From NCBI GenBank assembly GCA_028641055.1, contig CM054059.1:49981682-50045681 (forward strand): a DNA stretch of 64,000 nucleotides, in the 5' to 3' direction. The notes beneath the pieces were generated by a model. That model worked only from the letters and a program-made list of their open reading frames with translations, had not been told where the DNA came from and ran no database searches. Made by a program: the position numbers and the translations under genes. This document shows, piece after piece, positions 33,740-45,502 of this stretch (positions are counted from its first letter, which is position 1; each line of letters starts with the position of its first letter). The stretch comes from Alopecurus myosuroides. Taxonomy: Eukaryota > Streptophyta > Magnoliopsida > Poales > Poaceae.

Positions 33740-34845
33740 ATGGACAACCCTGTCCAATTGAACAACCGATGCCCCATCTGTTCCCAGCCAGAATGGAACT
33801 GTGGAAGGAGTGACAGACGTGCAGTCTGTTTTCAGTCTGTCATGATGCCAGGATACACTGATGGAGAGGTGGTTTCCTCGTGCATTTCCTGTAGCAAATT
33901 CAATTTATATGTTCGAAACAGCAACATGTTTTCTAATGCAATTTCTTTACTGTCTAATGTAGAGTGTGTCCTGCAAGGGAAAGATCAAACTTGATAAGAT
34001 GACTCCTAAGAATTGGATGTTGGCAACTTACCGAGGACGCACCTTTGACATGTATGTCGACAAGAAAAGGGAGAAAACAGTCATTTGTGGACCATACTAG
34101 AGGTCGTTGATAAGAATGTTTCAGATTGAAGAAGGAGATATTTTAAGCTTCAAACTCGAAGAAGAGAATGTGGAAGAAGGGATGGAGGCAGATGAAAAGG
34201 ATGATTGGCAGAATATGGAGTTGTTCAATGTTTTTGTCTACAGGGTGGTGAACAATGTCAGACAACAAAAGCAAGTTTATGTGGAGCTTAGTAAGTACTT
34301 GCTGGCATTACTTGGTTAACCATTACTTGCTTAGTTCAGTTGTACATAGAAACATTGGTAACTAGAATTGGTATACTAGATTTAGTGTTATTAATTCCTT
34401 TTGTTGCCTATTAGTTTCTGAGCTATAATTAGGGTGAAAACCTGGACATTGGAAACTATAACTGATGTAAACTATAATGGTGTGCCCTTGTCCTGATGTA
34501 GTGATGTGTCCTGTCCTAATATTATAAACCTGGTATATATATTTGAGTGTCCTTGACACTACCTGATAAAATGATGTGTCCTACTCTGATTTCTTTAATT
34601 CATTCAACAGGGCTACGTGACGTTGCACCGTGCATCAGGTTGGCTTTTCAGAATGTGGTTTTCACTGACATCATTCCTGTCAGTGAAGATCACATGAATT
34701 ATGTACTGTTTCAAATCTACAGGATTAAATGCTCTGCACCTGCTAACGAACTTGCAGAAGATGAGTTTTATGTCAAGACTTCTGACAGGAAGTATCTGGT
34801 GCATAAAATTGATGCACATAATGAGGAAGCAGTAGGCCTGGTGAG

Positions 34846-36257
34846 TGATACGTCATAAACGTATTCCTAATTTCTGATGTTCCATGGTGTTTTCATGTTA
34901 TTTCCCACATGTTTTCCTTACACTTTATGTCATTTTTACACGTTTTTCGGGACTAACCTATTAACAAGATGCCACAGAGCAAGTTCCCTGTTTTCTGTTG
35001 TTTTTAATTTTAGAAAAGTTGTTCTGGAAATATTCTCGGAATTGGAAAATTCGAAAGCCAGAAGTCCTAAAAGCCCCGGAAGCTTCCAGAAGTCCCGAAG
35101 AGCCCCGGAGGGGGGCCACAGGGTGGCCACACCATGGGGTGGCGCGCGTCCCCCCTAGCCGCTCCACCTAGGGGTGTGGGCCCCCTGGCCACCTCCCGGC
35201 GTCGCCCTCTCGCCCATATATACTCCCCGATGCATAAACCCTAGGAGAATCGACCTTTTCCACAAAATACATCCGTAGCTCCGCCACCGTTGCCGACAAG
35301 TTTCGGGGGACAGATCTCTGTTCTAGAACCCCGCCGGGACGGGGAAGTGCCTCCGTAAGCGATCTCCTTCGACTACACCGTCATCTCCATCACCGTTGCT
35401 GTCTCCAATGATGAGGAGGGAGTAGTTCTCCCCCGAGGCTGAGGGCTCTACCGGTAGCTACGTGGTTCATCTCTCTCTCCCATGGTGTGCTCTTTATGTG
35501 ATCATGAGCTTTATAATCTAGTTGAATATGTAGATTGATCTTCATCTGTTATGCTACTCAAGTGGTTTTGTTATCTCCATAAACACTTTGATCACGGCGT
35601 AAAGGTGATAGTGTGTGCACCGTGTGGTTTAGCATGATATTTATATCTTTTGTTGGAAGGTGAACCTATGAAATTGTGGCGTTTGTTTAGTACTAATTTA
35701 TGGCGCTCGTAGTGAAATTGGGGTGCCCAAGAGAGGGAATATAGACTTGAGGAGTGCTCTTAAAGCCCTACGCAATGATTAGTGTTCATTATTTGACCGG
35801 AGAGTGGTTCAGAGTAGCATAGTGCAGACATGATATTTATGCATTTAATTATGTGATCATTGTTGAGAGTATCATCTAGTGAAAGTAGGAGCCCTAGGCC
35901 TTATTTCCAAGCATTGAAACACTGTTTTCCGCCTGTTCTGCTACATGTTTGCTTGCTGCCATTTTATTTCAGATTGTTATTATCACTCATAATCATCCAT
36001 ACTACTTGTATTTTACTCTCTCTTCGCCAAACTAGTGCACCTATATACATGACAAGTATATTGGGTATGTTGGGGACACAAGAGACTTCTTGTATCTTGA
36101 TTGCAGGGTTGCTTGAGAGGGGTATGTTTGACCTCTACCTCCCTGAGTTCGATAAACCTTGGGTGATCCACTTAAGGGAAACTTGCTGTTGTTCTACAAA
36201 CCTCTGCACTTGGAGGCCCAACACTGTCTACAAGAATAGAAGCGGGCATAGACATCA
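34846..36257 (+). repeat. 5' LTR of Athila-like copy A
   Basis: 1412 bp from TGATACGTCATAAACG to GGGCATAGACATCA. A CCCATATATACTCCCC promoter-like stretch lies near 35213. Confidence 0.95.
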
Positions 36258-36267
36258 AGCTCTTTTC

Positions 36268-36285
36268 TGGCGCCGTTGCCGGGGA
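36268..36285 (+). other. tRNA-Asp-type primer binding site, copy A
   Basis: TGGCGCCGTTGCCGGGGA, 10 bases after the LTR. This matches the complement of the plant tRNA-Asp 3' end, the primer used by Athila-group elements. The copy B equivalent (50368) has the end changed to GCCGAAGA. Confidence 0.85.
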
Positions 36286-36397
36286 GGTAAGGTAAAAGGT
36301 ACTCACATCCTCGGGTGTGAGTGCTCGAAGTTATTTCCTTTAGATCCTGCAATTATATCTTTTTGTTTCTGGTTTTCATTTTCACCAGTTAGGCTTA

Positions 36398-37415
36398 ATG
36401 GAAAACAACAAAAATATGAGCGAGCTTTATAATCTTTATATTGAGTTAGGACATGAAGTGTTTGAAGAGAAAATTAAAAAACCTATGGAACTTTATTTGC
36501 ATGCTAATAGCAATGTTATTATTATGAATGCTTTGACCACTGTTATTTCTAATGCTATGGAAAAGTCTAATCTTGGGGAAGCTAGTTTATATGACAATTG
36601 TCTTTTTAGTTCTCCAAGCACGAAGGAGAAATTTTGCTTTAATGATGAGCCTATGCCTGTTACATATAATAGTGATCATGATTGGGAAGAGCACACTACT
36701 TTTGATATTGAAAATGATGATATAGAAAGCTCTAAACTTGTGGATGATGTGTTTGAAAATCCTTTTGCTACTGATGATTATATGCTTGATACATCTCCTC
36801 CTAGTAAAAATGATGATATGTTTACAAATGAACACATTTTGGAGGATAACTATTCTATTGCTTATGATGATATTATTCTTCCTATATATGATGATTACAA
36901 TGATGAATATGATATTTTCAGTCCAACTACTATTGAGGAGAAAATTTATTTTGATGATACTATTCCTCATATATTTGATGATTATGGTGATGGTAATAAT
37001 AATGATAGCTATTTTGTTTAATTTGCTCCCACTACTATTAATAAGAATGACTATGCTTATGTGGAGAGTAATAATTCTTTTATGCATGTGGCTCATGATA
37101 AGAATGTTATATCTGATAGTTATATTGTTATTTTATTAATGATGCTACTGAAATTTATTATGAGAGAGGGAACATAATTTTATGCATCTCAACAATATAA
37201 TGTTTCCCCTTTTTATGTTTAAATTTGTGAAGTTGCACTTGTTTTGCTTTCCTATGCTTGTTTCCTTCTGCTTTCATGACTTGTTTTTCTATATGATTAT
37301 TTTTCATAGGAAGTGGGTTAGACTTAAATGTGTTTTATATTTTCTTCTTGATGCTTTATTATTGTGCTTCAACTCTTATTCTTATGTGAGAATATTCTCA
37401 AATTATCATGCCTAG
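36398..37415 (+). pseudogene. Internal ORF of Athila-like copy A, hydrophobic C-terminus
   Basis: The open part 36398-37021 encodes MENNKNMSELYNLYIELGHE and then a very acidic Asp/Asn/Tyr-rich chain. Beyond the TAA at 37019 the same frame continues (TTINKNDYAYVESNNSF). A frameshift then lies before a final 77-codon piece (37182-37415) with long hydrophobic runs such as LHLFCFPMLVSFCFHDLFFY and LDALLLCFNSYSYV. Copy B shows the same arrangement. There is no gag, protease, RT or integrase signature, so the element is non-autonomous. Two membrane-spanning segments at the C-terminus are likely. Whether this is an env-like remnant is open. Confidence 0.6.
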
Positions 37416-38085
37416 CTGAAAGGCGTTAAAGAAAAGCGCTACCGGGAGACAACCCATTTTAATTTATCTGTTCACAATCAGTTTTCCTTTGTTTTCTTTT
37501 GGGTGCTTTGCACCTAAGTGTTTTCTATTTCCTTAGAAACCCCGCTGTATCTTTTCTTTTGTGTTTTTGTTGAGCCAAGTAAAGCCTCTAGTGGAAAGTT
37601 GAGACTGTATTTCGGATTTCTGCGCAGGAAACAGATTTCTGCTGTCCACTGTTAAATACATATAAAATCACAGAAAATTCAAAATGACCTGAGATTTTTT
37701 GTGCTTACTCCTGGCCTATATACGCAACTTTTCTTAGTTTACCACTTTCTTATTTGAGTAACAGAAGACTTTCTAAAAAATAGATCTTTATGTGCTGTTT
37801 TGTTTTGACAGATTTCTGCCAATTATTGCATTTGCATCTTAATCTCTTTCTTTTGGTGTTCTTTTGAGAAAAAGAGTTTTAAAATAATTTGTGACAGTAG
37901 CTATTGTGTTTATGAGTTCTAGGCTTGTGTTGAAACTGAACCATATGAATTTATTATTTTGATTGCACTAATGTTGCTAATGAAGATTGTGAGAAGTTTG
38001 GTGTGAAGGAAGTTTTCAAGGGTCAAGAGAAGAGGATGATATGATGTGATCTAGAAGAGTGAAGAGCCCAAGCTTGGGGATGCAC
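37416..38085 (+). other. Noncoding interior of copy A
   Basis: No gene seen. It contains GAAAAGCGCTACCGGGAGACAACCC and ends at AAGCTTGGGGATGCACCCGTG, both shared with copy B (51530 and 52143). Confidence 0.7.
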
Positions 38086-38303
38086 CCGTGAATCAGGTTG
38101 GCTTTTCAGAATGTGGTTTTCACTGACATCGTTCCTGTCAGTGAAGATCACATGAATTATGTACTATTTCAACTCTACAGGATTAAATGCTCTGCACCTG
38201 CTAACAAACTTGCAGAAGATGAGTTTTATGTCAAGACTTCTGACAGGAAGTATCTGGTGCATAAAATTGATGCACAGAATGAGGAAGCAGTAGGCCTGGT
38301 GAG
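38086..38303 (+). pseudogene. Duplicated exon 3 of B3-like gene 3
   Basis: 38092-38298 repeats 34634-34840 with five differences in about 208 bases, including the GTGAG target site (38299-38303). It is not preceded by a splice acceptor, because the junction falls inside the exon at CCGTG. It marks the start of the second half of a 3458-bp tandem duplication. Confidence 0.95.
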
Positions 38304-39600
38304 TGATACGTCATAAACGTATCCCTAATTTGTGATGTTCCATGTTGCTTTCATGTTATTTCCCACATGTTTTCCTTACACTTTATGTCATTTTTACACG
38401 TTTTCCGGGACTAACCTATTAACAAGATGCCACAGAGCAAGTTCCCTGTTTTCTGTTGTTTTTAATTTCAGAATAGTTGTTTTAGAAATATTCTCGGAAT
38501 TGGAGAATTCGAAAGCTAGAAGTCCTAAAAGTCCCGGAAGCTTCCAGAAGTCCCAAAGATCCCCGGAGGGGGGCCACAGGGTGGCCACACCATGGGGTGG
38601 CGCGGGTCCCCCTGGCCGCTCCACCTAGGGGTGTGGGCCACCTGGCCACCTCCCGGCATCGCCCTCTCACCCATATATACTCCCCGATGCATAAACCCTA
38701 GGAGAATCGACCTTTTCCACAAAATACATCCGTAGCTCCGCCGCAGTTGCCGACAAGTTTTGGGGGACAGATCTCTGTTCTGGCACCCTGCCGGGACGGG
38801 GAAGTGCCTCCGGAAGCCATCTCCTTCGACTACACCGTTATCCCCATCACCGTTGCTGTCTCCTATGATGATGAGGGAGTAGTTCTCCCCCCAGGCTGAG
38901 GGATCTACCGGTAGCTATGTGGTTCATCTCTCTCTCCCATGGTGTGCTCTTTATGTGATCATGAGCTTTGTAATCTAGTTGAATATGTAGATTGATCTTC
39001 ATCTGTTATGCTACTCAAGTGGTTTTGTTATCTCCATAAACACTTTGATCACGGGGTAAAGGTGATAGTGTGTGCACCGTGTGGTTTAGCATGATATTTA
39101 TATCTTGTGTTGGAAGGTGAACCTATGAAATTGTGGCGTTTGTTTAGTACTAATTTATGGCGCTCGTAGTGACATTGGGGTGCCCTAGAGAGGGAATATA
39201 GACTTGAGGAGTGCTCTTAAAGCCCTACGCAATGATTAGTGTTCATTATTTGACCAGAGAGTGGTTCAGAGTAGCATAGTGAAGACATGATATTTATGCA
39301 TTCAATTATGTGATCATTGTTGAGAGTGTCATATAGTGAAAGTAGGAGGCCTATGCCTTATTTCCAAGCATTGAAACATTGTTTTCCGCCTGTTCTTCTA
39401 CATGTTTGCTTGCTGCCTTTTTTTATTTCAGATTGTTATTATCACTCATAATCATCCATACTAGTTGTATTTTACTCTCTCTTCGCTAAACTAGTGCACC
39501 TATATACCTGACAAGTATATTGGGTATGTTGGGGACACAAGAGACTTCTTGTATCTTGATTGTAGGGTTGCTTGAGAAGGGTATTTTTGACCTCTACCTC

Positions 39601-40076
39601 TGTCGTGGGATAATCACGGCAGATGTTACCAGGGGTAACTGATCTTGGGGCAAGTCGACACAGGCGTTCGGGAGAGGGTTTAGCTCAAGGGAAGACATGG
39701 TACAACTTGATCTGATAGCCAGAAATCGAAGTCGCCGGATCTCTATTCTCGATACAATAACACGATTAGGGTTTACACTGGATATTCGATACCACACGAT
39801 ATTGCTAGGGTTCTTCGATCTCTCTCTCAATCTATACCCGGGGGTCAGTTTATATAGCTCCCGTACCCCCTAACTTACTTTACAAGGCACACCCGGGTCC
39901 TACCCAGACACGGCGTGCAAACCCTAACTTTCCTTTACAACACCCACAATCCGGGTCACTAGGCCCACGAGCTTGGGCCTCCACAAACATCTTTATCCCT
40001 AGCCGTATCCTGCTCACTGTCTCTGGGCCGGGTTATTCCTCGGATCTTGGCATACCGGGTTAGCATCCCCCCATCA
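39601..40076 (-). repeat. 3' LTR (minus sense) of the young Gypsy element
   Basis: TGTCGTGGGATAATC...ATCCCCCCATCA on the plus strand. A minus-strand TATATAAA lies in GTTTATATAGC near 39848. Confidence 0.95.
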
Positions 40077-41191
40077 GTAGTCCCCAGAATAGCCTGGGCT
40101 TCACGGACCTCCTTGAAGCGCTTGCTATTCCCTGAGAAGATATCGATCATGCGAGCACATGGAAACCGAGTTAAGATGCTTTGATATTCTGCTAGGCCTT
40201 ACTCCATGGAGGCCATGTAATAACCCGGACCTTTCTTCCAAACACTTAAGTTCAAATTCCCAGGCCCAGACCGCAATAAGAAATGCCAAGATCTCACACT
40301 TGACAACCAGTCCTGTCATCACGGGCGAACCCCTTCCTTCTTCTAACCCAATGCTTTGCCCAATGTTCTACACATATCTTGCGAAATCTTTGTAGATAAC
40401 CATTACCCCGCGATTTCCGGTTTCGGGCCGTTGAGATAAGCTCACCCTTGCCTTATAAATAGCGCTTAGAGGGCAACCCCAAGCCCATCACCACGCCACA
40501 ACTCCCCCTTTTCTTCCTTGCTCCTAACACCTTCACAGCACCACCGTGAGGAACTCGCGCCTGCTACCAACACAGGATCAACAGCGGCCGCGCTCGTCCT
40601 CGAATCGTTTCGTGCCGCCGCCAAGCGCCACCTTTATACCTCTATTCCCCCCATTCGTGCCACGCCGCTCGTCGCCATCACACTTGGCCCCAATCTCCTC
40701 GGTAAGCTCTTCGCAGCCAATTAATTCAGCTTCGCAATTTTCAGTTCATCCAAGATCAGATCTAGGTCAACCCGCAAGCTATTTGTCCGATTGCCTCGAA
40801 TTAAATTGATTCGGTGCTTGCCAAATACTTTAGTCACCTGCCTGATAGTCACAAATGATCCTCCAATCATTATTGATCACCAATTTTGCTTAAAAATTAT
40901 CCGCGAACTTTTCCATCTAGATCCGTTCCTCCGCCGTTTTCCGCTTATTGCATTAACACCCGGAAAAACCCTCCTTTTCCAGCTATTTCATTTGCGATAT
41001 AAATATGGGCAACCATCCGTCGTCCCCAAATGCCTTTTCCTACGTAAGTGAGCAACAACTTCCATAAGTGTGCTCAATACCCGGACAGCTCTCAACTTCG
41101 TACCTTCTTGGTACCTTATACTCGGATATTCCAACATTCCCGGGTCTTATTTCATACATCTTTTTCTTTTTGTGTTTCACAGGCTGACCCC
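40077..41191 (+). promoter_or_regulatory. Promoter and leader of the young element's antisense gene
   Basis: Starts next to the polypurine tract (GTAGTCCCCAGAATAG, read on minus). A plus-strand TATAAATA lies at 40454-40461, then a leader and a presumed intron ending TTTTTGTGTTTCACAG at 41182, ten bases before the ATG. No other gene is seen. Confidence 0.55.
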
Positions 41192-44100
41192 ATGGCTCCC
41201 AAGCGACAAGGAAAACATCCGGCTCAAGCAAGGACCACCCAAGCCATATCCGCCAATTGGGGGCGCTCCACAACCACTAAGGCCAAGTTGGACGAACTAA
41301 CCGAGTTAGGCACCCTCCCCTCTCAGAAAGACATCCACTGGAGGGTGCCGGGTAACGAAACTCATCCCACTCCCGCAGAAGACGAGGTAATCTGCTTTGT
41401 AGAGCACGTGACCCGAGGATTTCGCCCTCCGGGTCACCCTTTCTTTAGGGAGGTCTTAGATCACTACGGACTCCGGGTGTTCGACATAGGGACTAACTCT
41501 ATGTTGAACATCACCCACTTCATAGTTCTATCTGAGTCGTATTTGTGCATGCCACCAAACCTGACTCTTTTCACTGAGTTATTCCAATGCAAACCGTGCC
41601 GCGAAAGCGGCGACGGGGCGCTTCTCACTTGCGGCGGGGTATCCATCCAACGCCGTAGGAATTCTTTAATGCCAACCCTCAACCTGCAATCCTGTGCCAA
41701 ACATTGGCAGTTATCCTTTTTTTATTGCCGCGATACCTCCTCCGACAGCGAAAAGAAGCTGCCGGGTTACTCAGAGACCCCCCTCAAACCCTCCGAGTCT
41801 TTCAGTGCCTTCGCACCAGACTCGGACAGGGAAGCAATCCTTCCTGCACTAGCCAAAATAGCCATTCTCTCGGCCCAAGGCCTCCTAGGGCTCAATTTGA
41901 TAAAGACATGGGTCGACTTCCGAATCCAACCTAATTCCATCCGCACCAAATTGATGTGCGAGTATTCGGGTCACACTACAGATGCACTTCGCTATTCCTC
42001 CAAAAGCTTTGCGACCGGTGACACTATCAAGACCATCAAGAGCCTCTTGGCAGAGAAGCTGGAGGTGATAAAGGGCATCTCCGGGTTACCTCCGTTTACT
42101 CGGGAAAATCCAGCTCCAACGGTAATACCCGGCACTCATAACTTGTTTCCACATTTCAACTCGATACTGCTTCTAAACCTTAACTTTATCTTTTTACTTT
42201 AGGCTGATGACCCCTTCTGGAGAGTGGACCCACTCCCCCCCTCCAGAGACCCGGAAGAGGAGGACGAGACAACTGACGACAGCGAAGGTACTCACCCAGG
42301 ATCTGCATACTTTTGCTTGTATTACTTTCCTTTCGTCTGTCTTTTTCCCAATGAATACACATCTGGTTCGCAGGGCTGGAGGACGAAGGTGGAAACAACG
42401 AGGATGACCCGGAGAGAACCGAGTCTGACCCAGAGGCAACAGTCGGGGCCAAGAGGAAAGGCAGGGGGACAGTGTCCAAGGTTCCTTTTTCCTCATTATC
42501 CTCTGAACCTTACTCCTTTGACGTCATGCGACGACTTAACCATCAATTATCAAATTCATCATGCTTGAAGGATTCCCTCCCAGCCAAGCGCAGGGTAACT
42601 CGGAGCTCCCCAGGTGAAGATCCACTTAACCCGGGCATTTCCGCCCCCTCGGTCCCTCGTGGCAGTGCTCCTCCATCTCGCTCTTCCAACTCTCCTCAGC
42701 GCCACCCTTCTCCTAACCACCCACGTGCCGGGCAATTCCGGGTTCCATTAGTGGTTCCTGCAAATACCTCATCTACTTCAAGTGGCGAGCTCCCATCGGA
42801 TTACACCGTAAATGCCGGGTAAGTTTTTGCCTTACTATTTCTTTTTGCCTCTAGCGAACTTTCATCCGAGCCACCGTCATCATTAATAACTGCCTTTTTT
42901 CGTCTTTATTTCAGTGCTCAGGTCACCGTCAGTGACCCGGAAAACACAGAAACGGATAACCCCCAGGTGGAGAAGCCGACTGGCGACGCAGACGCCGCAA
43001 CTGGTGGTGATGCGGCCACTAACCGGGAACAAGGCCCTCTGAACAATCCACTTTCCCAAACCGTCGGATCTCCTTCCTTATCGGAACCAGTAGACGAAGA
43101 GATAGAAATTCTAGATACAAAGATGAGCCCTCCCAACCCGGACACTCAGACTGTCCGGGTCTCCGCTCCAAATGCAAGGGGAACCCCCCTACCAGATGAT
43201 CAAGCTGCCGGCTCTTCCGGGACTCGCTCCGAGGAGTTAACTTTTGCCCAGATGCTAAAGACCCTGCGCGCCTTAAGGGCTAACGAGGAAAATATCTTGG
43301 GGTCTTTGATAACTAAACACGAGGTAAGTTTGATTAATGTTACTTGTACCTTTGCCCAGTCCCCAAGTTCCGAGGGAGTTCATTCATGACTTGCTCGGTA
43401 CTTTTATTATGCCAATGACTGATAACTGTGCTCTTCTACTTGACCAATGCTTTCTTAACATCCATGCAGTCTTACGTGACTCAATACGAGGAGAAACTTG
43501 CGGACGCCGCCAAGCTCGTTGAAAAAGAGATATCTTTACGCGAAGCGGCCGAGACTGAAGCCAGAAGGAATAGGCAATTAATGAAGAAGTACCGAAGAAG
43601 GGCTCACCGAGCCGAAGACGACCTGACAAGCCTTTCTGTCGAAATTTCTGATACCTATCGTTCTTTGCTTGGTATGCCTCCTTCTCCGGGTTTATCCTTT
43701 TGACCAACAGCAAAAAATACTTAGCTTATATATTCATTTTACTCCAGGCCCGGATGAAGCCATGCCGGATGAGGATGATATTGCCAAGCTGAAGACCATG
43801 AAGAATGTTATCCGGCAGCTGTGTGCCGGAACCAGATGGATCTTGGAAGAGTTACGGTGGCCAGGTAGAGGACATGTTGACCTGAAGAGGATGCTGGACG
43901 CCTTTTCCATGATTCCTGAGTGGATTTGGCATTGGAAGCGCTCGTCCTGCCGGGTTGGAATGACCCGGGGGCTATCACTCGCCAAGGCTTACTTCCCCAA
44001 GCTCGATCTGGCAAAGCTCATGGGCGGCTTCCCCGAATTCAAGCTTGATGGTTCAAATTTCTCGCGGGAGGATTTTCAGGCTGTGCAGAAAGAGGTCCGT

Positions 44101-44397
44101 TACCCGGCTAGCGTGATCGCTGATGAACTGGACGTCAATACTCTTGTCCCCGCTTATGATGCTGCTGGTGTGGCAATTAAGTCAGATCTTCCCGAACCAT
44201 ATGACATGCTGGCCCGGTGGAAGGAGGAAGCTGCTGCGATAAGGGCGGAGGCTGCCAAGAAACAAGCTGAAGCCGGCTCTGCTCCTGCTGCCTCAACATC
44301 AGTCGTTCCGCCCCCTGCAGGGGCTGGCGCCGCCGATCCGGGTGTTGCTGCTACCACCAATGATGGCAAGGGTAAGGCCAAGATGGGCGCCGAGTGA
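41192..44397 (+). CDS. Antisense extra gene of the young Gypsy element (Transposase_28-like), multi-exon
   Basis: The chosen start MAPKRQGKHPAQ follows a splice acceptor. The first coding exon (about 41192-42120) holds GHPFFREVLDHYGLRVFDIG, NMLNITHF-like text (SMLNITHFIVLSESYLCMPP), LFTELFQCKPC and RIQPNSIRTKLMCEYSGH, the same pattern as the antisense gene at 13398 and as the gypsy-type Transposase_28 family. Later exons are separated by GT-AG introns (for example ACG|GTAATACCC at 42121, GAAG|GTACTCACC at 42286/42287). They encode acidic and Ser/Pro-rich stretches, a coiled-coil-like segment near 43470-43670 (KYRRRAHRAEDDL) and a final long exon 43748-44397 with KNVIRQLCAGTRWILEEL and an Ala-rich tail. 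I see no nonsense codon in the large exons; exact splicing needs transcript data. Function unknown. Confidence 0.65.
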
Positions 44398-45502
44398 TAT
44401 ATGGTTTCCGATGCCTCTTCTTAAGCGTCAGTCGGTCGACATACTTTTTGAAACAGTCATTTTTTAGGCGGTGCGCCTGTGCACCTTTGATATTTTTTCA
44501 CCAGTATTTTGTAATGCACACTAAGGCCTTGATATACTCGATGCCTGTTCCGACCTTTATAAGTTTAAGCTCATCTGTTCTCGATATCTGGTTTTATTTA
44601 TTGCTCCTTTTGTGAAAACTCAATTTCCGGGTCTCATGGGTATTGACAAGCGGATTTTGCTTCGAAGTCCCCAAGTCCCCAAGACTCGGATATTTGGATT
44701 TTTGCAACTGTACAAGTAAGCCAGTTCTTTTCAAGATTTCAAGCTACCGGGCCCGGATTGCCGAGCCTAGGACACTTGATCTTGAAAAGGCAACAAAATG
44801 CTTATTGCTATTTTCACAAAGATCCATGAGTTGTTTCACATCGGTTTTGAAGTTATGCTTAATAGTCATTGAGTTTCCAGCTATTCAGCCTTGTACTCTG
44901 CATAACTTGTGGTTTAGATGACCCTTTTGACTGTCTTGTACTGTAAGCCGGCTTTCGCGTGGATACCATGTTGTTACATCAATACGAAGACGTAGCCAGC
45001 CAATTCCCGTCGGGTTTCATGACTAACTGCCATCGTAAGCGAACAAATCATGCCACTTTAATGCGAGTCACATCGAGCTTAAGTAAGAGTAGCCAAGAAA
45101 TTTGGACTTCTTTGTCCGGTTATAAGATTGTAGCCGTACTCGTTTGCGAGTAATCGGCCCTTATAACTCATAGGCATCGTGGCCGGGTCTTTGAGTTTGT
45201 AACTATGCTATTTAAGCGATCAGCCCCCAAGACCTAGATATACGCATCGTACTGAGAATACATAACCTGATAACAACCATCTCTTTTCTTGATAACCATC
45301 TCTTTACTTGATATGAAAAACTGATAACAACCATCTCTTTTCTTGATAACCATCTCTTTACTTGATATGAAAAATGTAGGTCAGCAAGCCGCCTCATTAA
45401 AAACCCGTCCAGTCCCCAAAGGTGCCCTGGATAGGAAAAGAGTACGTCAGAAAACCTGCTGCCTATTACATCGTGCAATTCCAATTGCCAATATAGTCTT
45501 TA
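44398..45502. other. Spacer between antisense gene and pol, with a 53-bp tandem duplication
   Basis: No coding frame. At 45269-45374 a 53-bp unit (GATAACAACCATCTC, then TTGATAACCATCTC, then ACTTGATATGAAAAA) is present twice in tandem. It is the convergent 3' flank of the antisense gene and of integrase. Confidence 0.75.

Larger units (their letters stand above)
34846..38085 (+). mobile_element. Athila-like non-autonomous element, copy A (3' truncated)
   Basis: Has a full 5' LTR, primer binding site, internal ORF and part of the interior, then stops at GATGCACCCGTG (38090), where sequence of the B3-like exon 3 resumes. It is preceded by exon 3 and the GTGAG target site. It is the first half of a tandem duplication; the second half is copy B. 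Confidence 0.9.

Noticed and set aside
36587..37096. 169-codon minus-strand frame rich in Ile
   Set aside because: Mirror of the Asp/Asn-rich plus-strand ORF of the Athila-like element; the composition explains the open frame.
34846..38085. Independent insertion of a second Athila-like element
   Set aside because: The identical exon flank and GTGAG site on both copies and the microhomology junction show a tandem duplication.
38086..38316. Second independent B3-like gene
   Set aside because: It is only exon 3 duplicated together with the retrotransposon; there is no start or acceptor.
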